NCBI GenBank assembly: GCA_964389755.1
Contig: CAYMEW010000002.1
Location: 112,903-176,902 of the forward strand
DNA: 64,000 bases
Source of the DNA: JBBSUQ01 sp964389755
Lineage (GTDB): Bacteria; Bacteroidota; Bacteroidia; Flavobacteriales_D; Crocinitomicaceae
Direction: 5' to 3'
A program made the position numbers and the translations under genes. The notes beneath the pieces were generated by a model, which was not told the DNA's origin, did no database searches, and worked only from the letters and a program-made list of their open reading frames with translations. Positions 16,013 to 24,088 of the stretch are shown here, piece after piece. Positions within the stretch are counted from its first letter, which is position 1; every line of letters starts with the position of its first letter.

Positions 16013-16861
16013 TCAGTCGAAGGTCCAGTAGGTCCCGTGTTCACTGATGCGGGTGAGATTTTTAAAGAACAGTTTGGGCCGGAAGCCCGTGAGTTGACGG
16101 AAATGATGGATGAGTTCCGACTGATCGTAATAATTGTTGCCGTGTGCCAGTTGTGTGAGCGAAGTATTAGCCGATGAACCGTGGTAAGACTCGATCGCTT
16201 TGCGGAAGCGGATGATTTTCAGGTAGTCGATGACCGTGCAGTTCAGGTGTTTTCGAAACAGGCGGAGGAGTGTTTTTCGACTCACGCCGACGTTTTCCGC
16301 GAGTTCTTCCACCGAAAAGTCCGTTTCACCATCCGAATCCCGTAAGCGTTTTACGGCCTCTACGAGTTTATCTTCGGAAAATCCTTTGTATGCTGCGAGG
16401 AAGAAATCGTCGAGCAGTTCAACTTTCCGTTGCGGGTCGTCCGTTTGATAGACGCGATCGAGTGTGTCGTGCATGGCATCCTGAAAGTAGTCGAAGTAAA
16501 GGTTGATAGGCTCGTGGACGAACTCGGAGAGCGGTCCATCGAGGAACGCGTTTAAGCCGAGCGGCTGAAAGACGACACCAATCTTATCGAAAGGTGCGTG
16601 GATCTCGGCCTTGGCAGCGTGTTTGATCAGTTTGCTGTATCCCATGGCATAGCCCTTTTTGCCGGGTTTTGCGATCGTGCTGAAGCGGGCGTCCCGGATG
16701 AGATCGGAATCCTTGTAAATCGAGAGTGCATTTTTATAATGCGGGTAGTAGAGGTAAGCCCGACTTTTGCGGTCATCGGCTGACCGGTGGAAATAATAGT
16801 GATCGATGCATGCTCTCAGTACGTGAGATTTCGGGGGAAACGACACGAATTGCTCATTCAT
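16013..16861 (-). CDS. AraC-family transcriptional regulator
   Basis: The 282-residue protein has an N-terminal ligand-type domain (about 1-165, with AKAEIHAPFDKIGVVFQPLG) and a C-terminal AraC DNA-binding domain with two helix-turn-helix motifs: SVEELAENVGVSRKTLLRLF near 189 and LAHGNNYYDQSELIHHFRQL near 240. The G-P pair before the C-terminus (LTGFRPKLFFKN) is standard. It is divergent from the glycosylase-like pair at 17021 and may regulate that promoter, but this is only positional. Confidence 0.92.
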   Translation of the reverse strand: MNEQFVSFPPKSHVLRACIDHYYFHRSADDRKSRAYLYYPHYKNALSIYKDSDLIRDARFSTIAKPGKKGYAMGYSKLIKHAAKAEIHAPFDKIGVVFQPLGLNAFLDGPLSEFVHEPINLYFDYFQDAMHDTLDRVYQTDDPQRKVELLDDFFLAAYKGFSEDKLVEAVKRLRDSDGETDFSVEELAENVGVSRKTLLRLFRKHLNCTVIDYLKIIRFRKAIESYHGSSANTSLTQLAHGNNYYDQSELIHHFRQLTGFRPKLFFKNLTRISEHGTYWTFD

Positions 16862-16940
16862 AGTATTGCAAAGTTAGGGAGATAACGCGGGAGGTTCGGG
16901 ATTTATTTTGAAGGCGGGGTATACTATTCACTACTAAACG

Positions 16941-16973
16941 TTTGTTTCAATTAAATTTTTCTTTCTATATTTG
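16941..16973 (+). promoter_or_regulatory. Bacteroidota promoter TTTG-N21-TATATTTG
   Basis: TTTG at 16941-16944 is separated by 21 bases from TATATTTG at 16966-16973, close to the canonical -33/-7 arrangement. It lies 48 bases before the ATG at 17021 and is the best promoter seen in the window. It would drive the two glycosylase-like genes. Confidence 0.75.
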
Positions 16974-17020
16974 GAAGTGAAGCCATCGCTTCAAGAGAAC
17001 TATTAACTAAAACACATGCT

Positions 17021-17719
17021 ATGCCAATAGATCAATTGCAAGAATACAATGCCTTGTGGACTGAATTTGAAACAAGGAACTTTTTGCCGGAATTGCTACG
17101 TCGGGGATTTACTTTTCATTATGAGGCCGATATTCAGAACCCGGATGTCCTGTTCGTTGGAATAAATCCTTCTTTCGATGAGCGCTATCCTGAAATTCGA
17201 AACACGTACGGAAAATGTAAGCCCGGAGAAAATCAGTATTTCAATTCATTTTTTAAAATTGCAGATTTCCTTCAAAATGAATATGAACGAGAAATCACCT
17301 GGACACACCTGGATTTTCTGGTGTTTCGAGAAACCAATCAAAAGTTCATTTGGGATGTACTCTTAAATAAGAATGAGCCCCATGGAGTCGAATTTGTCTA
17401 CCGGCAAGTTCTGATTGCACGTGAGCGCATCGAAGAATTACGACCGAAATTAATCCTGGTCAGTAATACGATGTCAAGAGAGTTAATGGGGAGAAATCAA
17501 AATGAAGAAGGTACTCAGGGTGTATGGATGGGGTATCAATTTGAATTTGACAAGCAGATCGGAACTGATCGAATTATAAGCGAGGGGGTGATGAACGGAA
17601 CTCCCGTTCTATTTAGCTCGATGCTTTCTGGCCAACGTGCGCTGGATAAAGGATCATTCGAACGGCTGGTCTGGCAAATGGATCTTATCTTAAAAACATC
17701 AGAAGATAAAAAGGTGTAA
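17021..17719 (+). CDS. Uracil-DNA glycosylase-fold protein, first of a pair
   Basis: The 232-residue protein has the UDG-superfamily strand NPDVLFVGINPSFDER near residue 44, comparable to the family's GxxPG/GINPG motif, and a second strand RPKLILVSNTMSRELMG near 144. These features fit the UDG/Mug fold, but the catalytic motifs are not clearly those of an active uracil glycosylase. It is 3 bases from the next gene, which has a related layout, so the two probably work together. Role in DNA repair or defence is an inference. Confidence 0.6.
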   Translation: MPIDQLQEYNALWTEFETRNFLPELLRRGFTFHYEADIQNPDVLFVGINPSFDERYPEIRNTYGKCKPGENQYFNSFFKIADFLQNEYEREITWTHLDFLVFRETNQKFIWDVLLNKNEPHGVEFVYRQVLIARERIEELRPKLILVSNTMSRELMGRNQNEEGTQGVWMGYQFEFDKQIGTDRIISEGVMNGTPVLFSSMLSGQRALDKGSFERLVWQMDLILKTSEDKKV

Positions 17720-17722
17720 TTT

Positions 17723-18451
17723 ATGGAAACTGCACTTGTTCCGCTCGTGAATAAAACTGATTATGATGATGACTTCTTAAAAATAGCGCATTATCGATCT
17801 CGTCCGGAAATGCTGCCCTTTGTCGGAAATAATTACGGAACTCATGGAATACTGCTTGTTACCGAGAGTCATTATTTCCCGCAGAACGTAAATGAGGAAG
17901 AGCTGAATCGTGTATCCGATAACTGGTATGAGCCGCAAGTGTTATGTAAATGTATATCCGGAAACATTCACACGCGCGGTGTAATTCTGAATGTAAACAA
18001 AAATAAGGGGCACCGTGTCTTTTTAAATATGCAGTCGGCTTTGAGCGAGGTAGGTTTACATTTCAACGATGTGGCCTGGTACAATTTCTTTCAGAAGCCG
18101 GCCAGTTACAAAAGCGGGTTCAGGCCTGATCGTACCGGAACGGATATTGCCAGGTCACAGGAGGTTTTTGAAGATTTATTGAATATTCTGCAACCTAAAC
18201 TCGTGGTCTTCGCCTCCAAACTGGCATTTGGTGCGCTTCAGAAATCGAACGGCAAGACGGCGCGTGTGTGGGATAAGGAGTTAAAGGCACACCGGTTTAA
18301 GGAACATTCGTTCCCCATTCAGGTCACGGCCCACCCAAATTCGGTTAGCTGGTATGCTAAATGCTATAAAACACCAGACGGTTCAAAGATCAGCGGCCGG
18401 GAAAAATTTGTGCGGATCTTAAAAGCAAAAAGGGTTAAAGTGCTATCTTAG
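17723..18451 (+). CDS. Uracil-DNA glycosylase-fold-like protein, second of a pair
   Basis: The 242-residue protein has THGILLVTESHYFP near 41 (a UDG-like beta1 loop), VAWYNFFQKPAS near 115, a strand QPKLVVFASKLAFGALQ near 159 and AHPNSVSWY near 203, resembling the terminal H-P-S motif of UDG folds. It follows the gene at 17021 by 3 bases and shares its promoter. An active-site Asp/Asn cannot be assigned with confidence. It might be a DNA-base sensor or glycosylase. Confidence 0.55.
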   Translation: METALVPLVNKTDYDDDFLKIAHYRSRPEMLPFVGNNYGTHGILLVTESHYFPQNVNEEELNRVSDNWYEPQVLCKCISGNIHTRGVILNVNKNKGHRVFLNMQSALSEVGLHFNDVAWYNFFQKPASYKSGFRPDRTGTDIARSQEVFEDLLNILQPKLVVFASKLAFGALQKSNGKTARVWDKELKAHRFKEHSFPIQVTAHPNSVSWYAKCYKTPDGSKISGREKFVRILKAKRVKVLS

Positions 18452-18518
18452 TTGGATACTCCTCTGAGAGAGCGGCTTGCTCCACCATGATTTGTTTTAT
18501 TTCAATATATTGACCTGA

Positions 18519-18950
18519 ATGTTCGATCCTGAAAACGAAATCGTACAGCTCTGCGGGAAAGCCATCGAACTGGAAGGCGCATTTCCCGAAAAGGCAGCCC
18601 TGCTTTTCGGGGAAGCCTGGGAACTGGCGCAAACGGACTTTGAAAAATGTGTGGCAGCGCACTACCTGGCCCGGCATCAACACGGTATTTCTGAAAAACT
18701 GGACTGGGACCTGCGCGCCCTGGCTTTTGCCGAAGCGGTTCGCGATGGTTCTGTCGATGCCTTTTTTCCTTCTTTATTGCTCAATGTCGGGAAGGGTTTT
18801 GAGGATTCGGGTGATAATCTTCAGGCACGTAATTATTATGAACGCGGACTTGCGCAAGCAACATTACTTCCGCAGGAAGCTTACGGCAGCATGATTCGCG
18901 GCGGACTGGAGGACGGTCTCCGGCGAATTGAGAAAAAGAAAGCGGATTAA
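18519..18950 (+). CDS. Small helical TPR-like protein
   Basis: The 143-residue protein is almost wholly helical. AALLFGEAWELAQTDFEKCV and KGFEDSGDNLQARNYYERGL are TPR-like helical hairpins (Bacteroidota homologues are often annotated loosely as rRNA adenine methyltransferase or TPR protein, without support here). No signal peptide is present. It is probably a cytosolic protein-binding module. It stands 67 bases after the glycosylase-like pair. Confidence 0.7.
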   Translation: MFDPENEIVQLCGKAIELEGAFPEKAALLFGEAWELAQTDFEKCVAAHYLARHQHGISEKLDWDLRALAFAEAVRDGSVDAFFPSLLLNVGKGFEDSGDNLQARNYYERGLAQATLLPQEAYGSMIRGGLEDGLRRIEKKKAD

Positions 18951-18958
18951 AAAAAGAA

Positions 18959-18989
18959 AGCCTGCCGGTTTTGTTAGAACTGACAGGCT
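18959..18989 (+). terminator. Weak hairpin after the TPR-like gene
   Basis: AGCCTG at 18959-18964 pairs with CAGGCT at 18984-18989 around a 19-base loop, starting 9 bases after the stop codon. No T-run follows on the plus strand, so terminator function is doubtful. Confidence 0.35.
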
Positions 18990-19174
18990 GTCTACCGTGT
19001 ATGTATAAACTAAACTATGAACATTTTCAAGACCCAATACGGGTACTGAAGCTTAAAACGCGTGTGTCGCCCCGATATTTTGAAGAATTCATTCAGTTTA
19101 TCAAAAGCCGTCCGCCGCTGAATAAAATGCGGTTTTCACAAAGCACAGGCGTTTCCTAACCGTTATTTAGCCGT

Positions 19175-19789
19175 TTATAACCGTTCGCGAAATACGCGGA
19201 CCGGGTTTCCCCGTTCGAGCTGATGATGTTCCAGCCACTGCGATTCACGCGTACCCACCAGTTCCAGCGAACTCATCGACTCCACCTTTCGGCGAAGCCG
19301 TTCCAGGCACTGTTTCCGGTTTTGAAGTTGCGATCGGGAGTCCGAGGCAAGCACGCTGATGCCACTGGGCAGGTGTTTTCCGCGCACCGCAGTTTCCACT
19401 TTGTTGACGTGTTGACCGCCGGGTCCGCCACCGCGCAGGGTTTCAAAGACGACATCTTCCGGCCGAAAGATGACTTTCTCCGGCACTTCGAAGACCTCCA
19501 GCCCCACGAACCAGTTTTTCCGCCGGTGTAACTTCCGGTACGGACTCTGCGCGATCCACTGAATCGTTCCCTGCCAATCGCCGAGAAATTCGGAGATCTG
19601 TTTTCCGTGCAGGTGCAGGAGCGTTGAGCGCAGCGTTCCTTTCAGGTCGCCGGCCTCATCCGAAATAACCTGTATCTCGAAACCCGCCTCGCGTGCCGCT
19701 TTCATAAAGTATTGCTGAACCCGGGCCACGACCCGGCAGCATTCATCCGGACCTTTTCCGGAAGTGATCTGTATAATGCGTTGTTCCAT
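19175..19789 (-). CDS. prfH: Peptide chain release factor H (RF-H), partner of RtcB
   Basis: The 204-residue protein has the GGQ motif in the form LRGGGPGGQHVNKVETAVR near residue 118 and a basic C-terminal segment, but lacks the codon-recognition domain of RF1/RF2. This size and layout is RF-H. The ATG at 19789 is chosen because it lies 4 bases after the rtcB stop; a longer frame would overlap rtcB. RF-H with RtcB is known to rescue ribosomes whose decoding-centre 16S rRNA has been cut: RF-H releases the stalled peptide and RtcB reseals the rRNA. Confidence 0.93.
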   Translation of the reverse strand: MEQRIIQITSGKGPDECCRVVARVQQYFMKAAREAGFEIQVISDEAGDLKGTLRSTLLHLHGKQISEFLGDWQGTIQWIAQSPYRKLHRRKNWFVGLEVFEVPEKVIFRPEDVVFETLRGGGPGGQHVNKVETAVRGKHLPSGISVLASDSRSQLQNRKQCLERLRRKVESMSSLELVGTRESQWLEHHQLERGNPVRVFRERL

Positions 19790-19793
19790 CGTT

Positions 19794-21194
19794 TTAATCT
19801 TTATGCATGCGTACAATTTGCGGGTAAAAGCGTCCGTGCACTTCCACGAGCGACTCCTGTGCCGCCATCACCTGCAGGATGTCTTTGTAGGCTGCAGGAT
19901 TTTCTTCCGTGCTTCCGCCGATCAGTTTCACACCCGTGCCTGCGAGCATCTTTTTCAATGCCGAGCCGCTTACGGTATTGCGCGCCTGTTGCCTGCTCAT
20001 CGCACGTCCGGCGCCGTGTGCGGCCGAATTGAGCGCCAGGTCGCTTCCTTTGCCACGAACAAGGAACGCGGGTGCCGTCATACTTCCGGGGATAATTCCC
20101 CAGGTACCCGCATGTGCCGGTGTGGCACCCTTTCGGTGAACAATCGCGCGACTTCCGTCAGGCAGTTGTTCTTCCCACGCAAAATTGTGGTGATTGTCTA
20201 CCGTGGCCAGGGCGCCAACTCCCAGTTCTTTCAACAGGTTCGCATGAATGCGTTCGTGACAGGCTTTAGCATAATCGCCCGCGAGGTTCATTCCGAGCCA
20301 GTATTCCTGTCCGGCTTCACTGTCGAGGTCCAGCCAGGCGAGGTGTTGTGCCTGGCGCGGCAGTTTACAACTGTTCATCGCGAGTTGCGTATAATGCCTG
20401 GCAATGCTGGCACCGAGTCCGCGGCTTCCGGAGTGCGAAAGGATCGCGGTGTACGAACCGGCCGCAAGTCCCAGGTCGTTTTCTTCGGAAAGTTCGATTG
20501 TCCCGAACTCCACGAAGTGGTTTCCACGTCCGGAAGACCCCAGTTGTCGCATGGCTTTACCCTGTAAACGACGGAGCAGTTCGGTTGAACGGAAGCGTTC
20601 ATCGTCCATGATCGCGTGCTCCTGCCGGAAATCGAGTCCGCCTTCCATGCCGAAATGTGTTTTTTCACGCAGCGCGGTCTTTGCCTGGTAGGAATACCGT
20701 TTGAGGAAGGATGCCGGTTCTTCCAGAATAGTGAGTGCCATGCGGCAACCGATGTCCATGCCCACGCCATAAGGAATAACGGCATTTCGCGTTGCGAGCA
20801 CTCCTCCGATTGGGAGCCCGTATCCCGGGTGTGCATCTGGCATAAGCGCTCCTTGCAGTGATACCGGGAGTTGCAGCGCTGTTTCTATTTGTCTGCGAGC
20901 ACCAGCTTCAATGTGTTTTCCGCCGTAAACCTTCAGCGGGCCGGGTTGTGCCAGCAATTCGTGGCAGGTGAATTCCGGTTCACGCTTCGTGTCGGTGAAA
21001 CATTCCGCAATTTGTCCGAGTACGGCGTCCGAAAGATACTTATCCGGATCCTGCTGTACCTTTTGAAGCAAGCCGAGTATTTCCGTTTTCGGGTGATGTT
21101 TGAAATGTCGCCTTGCAATGTTCACGGCAAGGCTGCGCGCCTGGTTATTTGTATATCCGATCTTTGTAAGATCTTTTGGTTTGAGATTTCCCAT
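19794..21194 (-). CDS. rtcB: RNA 2',3'-cyclic phosphate/5'-OH ligase RtcB
   Basis: The 466-residue protein carries the RtcB signature motifs: GVGMDIGCRMA (metal-binding Asp and Cys) near 143, GRGNHFVEFG near 225, SHSGSRGLG near 256, HRKGATPAHAG near 353 and SAAHGAGRAMSR near 390 with the guanylylated histidine. It joins RNA 3'-phosphate or 2',3'-cyclic phosphate ends to 5'-OH ends using GTP. The prfH gene follows 4 bases later, identifying it as the RtcB2-type ribosome-repair ligase rather than the RtcA/RtcR-linked form. Confidence 0.96.
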   Translation of the reverse strand: MGNLKPKDLTKIGYTNNQARSLAVNIARRHFKHHPKTEILGLLQKVQQDPDKYLSDAVLGQIAECFTDTKREPEFTCHELLAQPGPLKVYGGKHIEAGARRQIETALQLPVSLQGALMPDAHPGYGLPIGGVLATRNAVIPYGVGMDIGCRMALTILEEPASFLKRYSYQAKTALREKTHFGMEGGLDFRQEHAIMDDERFRSTELLRRLQGKAMRQLGSSGRGNHFVEFGTIELSEENDLGLAAGSYTAILSHSGSRGLGASIARHYTQLAMNSCKLPRQAQHLAWLDLDSEAGQEYWLGMNLAGDYAKACHERIHANLLKELGVGALATVDNHHNFAWEEQLPDGSRAIVHRKGATPAHAGTWGIIPGSMTAPAFLVRGKGSDLALNSAAHGAGRAMSRQQARNTVSGSALKKMLAGTGVKLIGGSTEENPAAYKDILQVMAAQESLVEVHGRFYPQIVRMHKD

Positions 21195-21537
21195 ATGATG
21201 AATTGAATCGGAACATAGCCGGTGGCCGTTCCTGTAAAAGTGTGCGTACCTGTTCTTCGAAGTTTGTGTGAAGCCCGGGAAAGCCTGTGCAGATACTGTT
21301 CACAGCGATCGGGGCTTTTCGTTTAAAAAGCGACATAACTCATGTGTTGAAATGTGAAGAGAAGTTGCGTGCAGCAACGAACCCGGCTGTCACCCCGCGG
21401 GCGGGGCATCCGCATGCAGCATGTCGGGCGAAGGTTTCCGCCGGTCTTTCTACTAAAAAATAAGAGGTAATGGAGGAACCGAAGCCGTTCAGGCTTTCAA
21501 TGCAGGGGATGCTATGTTGTTACGATCCATCATAATT

Positions 21538-21564
21538 CCTTAATTTTGAGATGATACATTAAGG
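21538..21564. promoter_or_regulatory. Inverted repeat, possible operator for the secretion operon
   Basis: CCTTAAT at 21538-21544 and ATTAAGG at 21558-21564 form a 7-base dyad with a 13-base spacer, extended by one mismatch. Its place just upstream of the promoter at 21619 suggests a regulator site, but it is short and could be chance. Confidence 0.25.
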
Positions 21565-21618
21565 ATTTGTCGCAAAAGTAAACAATTTTTTTAAAAAATA
21601 CACGTATTACTTTTTTCG

Positions 21619-21626
21619 TACCTTTG
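21619..21626 (+). promoter_or_regulatory. Promoter -7 element TACCTTTG for the secretion operon
   Basis: TACCTTTG matches TAnnTTTG and lies 24 bases before the ATG at 21651, which fixes that start over the upstream in-frame ATG at 21624 inside the promoter. The -33 box is not distinct. Confidence 0.55.
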
Positions 21627-21650
21627 TACCGATCTAAAATAGCTGCCGTC

Positions 21651-22523
21651 ATGAAATCCCTGATAACATTCATTTCGCTTATCTGCTGTACCTTCGTTTT
21701 TTCCCAGAAGATCAACACAGAGTATTACCTCGTGCATTCTTTGCGGCAGGAAGGCGAACTGTTTCAATTCAAGACGCTGGATCCGGATAAAAAAGGAGTG
21801 CGGCAACACAGTAAAAAGAAATTCTATTACTGGTACAAAGCACAACACGTGATGTCCACCCAGGGCGGTTCCTCCGGACAATTACTGCATGGAGAATTCG
21901 AATCGTTCTACGACAACAAGCAACTGGCCCGTAAAGGCGAATTCCGCAAAGGACTGAAAGACGGCGAGTGGCTTTACTGGCGCCCGGACGGAACACTCTA
22001 TCGCAGCGAACACTGGAAAAAAGGGCGTGCAGTTGGTGTCACAACACTGTATGATGTAAATGGAGAAGCTTCCGAAACAACTCGGCATTTTCGCAATCAC
22101 TTCGTGCGAAAAACAGCTGATTCCCTGATCGTAAGTCGGCGAGACGGACGAAAGGAGATCGTGTATCTCCAGGATTCACTGGGGCGGACCACACGCGAGT
22201 TGCATTACAAGAACGGACGTTTGCACGGAAAAGTAATCGAATTCGAGAACGGCAAAAAAGTAAACGTACTGCGCTACAAAAACGGGAAACTGATCACGAA
22301 GCCTGCAAAGGAGAAGAAGTCCCGAAAGGATAAAGCAGCGGAAGAGCCCGATACGCAAACAGAGGCGAAGGATAAGAGAACCTGGAAGGAACGCCTGTTC
22401 GGCAAAAAAGAGAAAGCGGAAAAGGAATCGAAGGATCCATCCGGAAATTCAGACAAAGCGAAAAAGATAAAGAAAAGCGACCCGGGAAACGCGAAAAGCA
22501 GAAGCCGAAAGAAAAGAAAGTGA
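21651..22523 (+). CDS. Exported MORN-repeat (YwqK-like) protein heading the secretion operon
   Basis: The 290-residue protein has a signal peptide (to about residue 19, VFSQ). It is followed by MORN-type repeats: LLHGEFESFYDNKQLARKGE near 85, LKDGEWLYWRPDGTLYRSEH near 107 and NGRLHGKVIEFENGK near 188. The last 75 residues are an extremely Lys-rich, low-complexity tail. Such repeat proteins are often annotated as YwqK-type antitoxins, but the signal peptide argues for an exported role. Its stop is 4 bases before the next gene, so it is transcribed with the T2SS-like genes. The basic tail may bind nucleic acid or polyanionic wall material; this is a guess. Confidence 0.75.
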   Translation: MKSLITFISLICCTFVFSQKINTEYYLVHSLRQEGELFQFKTLDPDKKGVRQHSKKKFYYWYKAQHVMSTQGGSSGQLLHGEFESFYDNKQLARKGEFRKGLKDGEWLYWRPDGTLYRSEHWKKGRAVGVTTLYDVNGEASETTRHFRNHFVRKTADSLIVSRRDGRKEIVYLQDSLGRTTRELHYKNGRLHGKVIEFENGKKVNVLRYKNGKLITKPAKEKKSRKDKAAEEPDTQTEAKDKRTWKERLFGKKEKAEKESKDPSGNSDKAKKIKKSDPGNAKSRSRKKRK

Positions 22524-22527
22524 AGCC

Positions 22528-23775
22528 GTGAGCATGCTGAACTTACATAATCGCCTGAGATCCTCCGCACTCGCTTATGCCATTTCGTTTATGCTGATGG
22601 TCGGCCTGGTAACCAGCGGGATCATCTTTATTGCTTCGGCCAATAAGCGGCTCGAGGTGAATTACCTGCTTGACGAACACCTGACTTTCAACAATTACCT
22701 CGCACTTAAGCTCGCGTCCTGCGGATTGCTTCGAAATAATGCCCTTCATGTGCACACTTCCGGCGATAGCTCACAAGCCGTGGTTAAACCCTGGGGCGCT
22801 TTCGAAGTGGCGGTAGCGACCAGTTTCCACGGGAACAGGCGCGTGAAAAGCGCCGCACTTTTCGGATATGACGACAAAGACCAGCTTCCGGCGCTGTACC
22901 TTCCGGACCAGAGCCAGTCCTTGAAACTGGCAGGAAATACCCGAATCGAAGGAACGGTGATGCTGCCCGAACGCGGTCCGGAACGCGCATACATCGGGGG
23001 AAAGAACTATGAGAACGATCAACTGATCTATGGAACCATTCAAAAGAGTGAGAAACACCTGCCCGCATTAAAAGAGGCTTTTGCGAACATGCAGTTTCGC
23101 GATTACCCTGCGGATGCCGAGAAACTTGAAAAACTGCCAGCCGACTCCGTTTTTCCATTTGACCGGAAAACGTGCTATTATTCGCAGACCGGCCCTTTCA
23201 CGATTACTCAGAAACTCGGGGGAAACCTCATCGTGCATTCTTTTGATTCCATCCGGATCGGGGCATCTGCACAGTTGGAGCACGTGCTTATCATTGCACC
23301 GGTCATTTCGATCGAAAGCGGCTTTACCGGAACGCTTCACCTGCTGGCTCACAAACAGGTGCGTCTGGAAAGCGATGTGCGTTTGCAATATCCCTCCACG
23401 ATCGTGCTGAACGAACTGGATTTCAATGACGGCCCGGATGTCAATTTCGTGAGAGTTGGCGAAGATTCGCAGGTGCTCGGCGGGATTCTGATCGTTTCGC
23501 AGGAACGGAACTTCCGCAAACCCGTATTGCTCGACCTGCAACGTGGCAGCGTGGTCGGCGGACTTGTTTACAACACCGGTGAGACCCAGCTGAACGGGCG
23601 CATTGCCGGTCATTTGTACACACAAAACTTTTACCTGCGCGCAGGCGGCGGTGCTTATCGCGATCACGTGCTGGACGGACGCATTTCGTCCGAAGACCTG
23701 CCTGCCGTATTTATTTTGCCCCACTGGCTCAAAGAACAGGAGAACGGGCGGGGAAAACTGATCACGCATTTTTGA
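22528..23775 (+). CDS. Large minor-pilin-like (PilX/GspK-like) membrane-anchored protein
   Basis: The 415-residue protein starts with GTG at 22528 or ATG at 22534. Its N-terminus, LRSSALAYAISFMLMVGLVT, is a single hydrophobic helix like that of PilX/GspK minor pilins, which also lack Glu at +5. The rest is a long periplasmic region; its second half (GTLHLLAHKQVRLESDVRLQ, GGILIVSQ, GSVVGGLVYNTGETQLNG, IAGHLYTQNF) has the repeated short strands of a beta-helix, like polymer-forming cytoskeletal (bactofilin-like) domains. It precedes three pseudopilin genes and may cap the pseudopilus. Confidence 0.6.
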   Translation: MSMLNLHNRLRSSALAYAISFMLMVGLVTSGIIFIASANKRLEVNYLLDEHLTFNNYLALKLASCGLLRNNALHVHTSGDSSQAVVKPWGAFEVAVATSFHGNRRVKSAALFGYDDKDQLPALYLPDQSQSLKLAGNTRIEGTVMLPERGPERAYIGGKNYENDQLIYGTIQKSEKHLPALKEAFANMQFRDYPADAEKLEKLPADSVFPFDRKTCYYSQTGPFTITQKLGGNLIVHSFDSIRIGASAQLEHVLIIAPVISIESGFTGTLHLLAHKQVRLESDVRLQYPSTIVLNELDFNDGPDVNFVRVGEDSQVLGGILIVSQERNFRKPVLLDLQRGSVVGGLVYNTGETQLNGRIAGHLYTQNFYLRAGGGAYRDHVLDGRISSEDLPAVFILPHWLKEQENGRGKLITHF

Positions 23776-23776
23776 T

Positions 23777-24088
23777 ATGAAGAGATTACGCGCATCCAGT
23801 ATTGCAGAAGTGCTCATCGCGGTAACGGTGATCGCCATTTGCTTTGGCATTGCGTCGCTCGTGGTAATCCGTTCGCTTAAAACGACCTCCGGGTACAGTG
23901 AGTTTGCGGAGCAGACGGAGATACAAAGTGACCTGATGCAGATGCTCGTGCGTGACACATTATACGAAACCGAACCCGAAGCCCAGCGGGAACAACTTTC
24001 CGATTCGGTGGCTGAACTTACTTTCCTCGGAACGGATGATAAACTGATCTGGCAACAGGAACTGATCTCCCATGAAAAGGAATACTGA
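23777..24088 (+). CDS. Pseudopilin (type II secretion GspI/J-like)
   Basis: The 103-residue protein has a short basic leader (MKRLRA), then SSIAEVLIAVTVIAICFGIA, a class III prepilin signal with Glu at +5 if cleaved between Ala6 and Ser7. The residue before the site is Ala, not the usual Gly. The remainder is a short helical/strand domain. Its 3' end overlaps the next pseudopilin by 17 bases. It is a likely minor pseudopilin of the tip complex. Confidence 0.8.
   Translation: MKRLRASSIAEVLIAVTVIAICFGIASLVVIRSLKTTSGYSEFAEQTEIQSDLMQMLVRDTLYETEPEAQREQLSDSVAELTFLGTDDKLIWQQELISHEKEY

Larger units (their letters stand above)
21195..21650. other. Divergent intergenic region upstream of rtcB and the secretion operon
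   Basis: This 456-base gap holds the start signals for rtcB (minus) and the gene at 21651 (plus). A short minus-strand frame (21145-21336, 63 codons, containing ICTGFPGLHTNFEEQVRTLL) looks slightly protein-like but overlaps the rtcB start and has no support. An imperfect inverted repeat, CCTTAAT/ATTAAGG at 21538-21564, sits 55 bases before the plus-strand promoter and could be an operator. Confidence 0.45.

Noticed and set aside
19764..20567. Plus-strand open frame of 267 codons
   Set aside because: Antisense to rtcB.
21145..21336. Minus-strand 63-codon frame upstream of rtcB
   Set aside because: It overlaps the rtcB start in another frame and has no promoter or recognisable family, though part of the peptide looks protein-like.
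21651..22523. YwqK 'antitoxin' of a toxin-antitoxin pair
   Set aside because: The protein has a signal peptide and no toxin gene is next to it; it is linked to the secretion operon instead.
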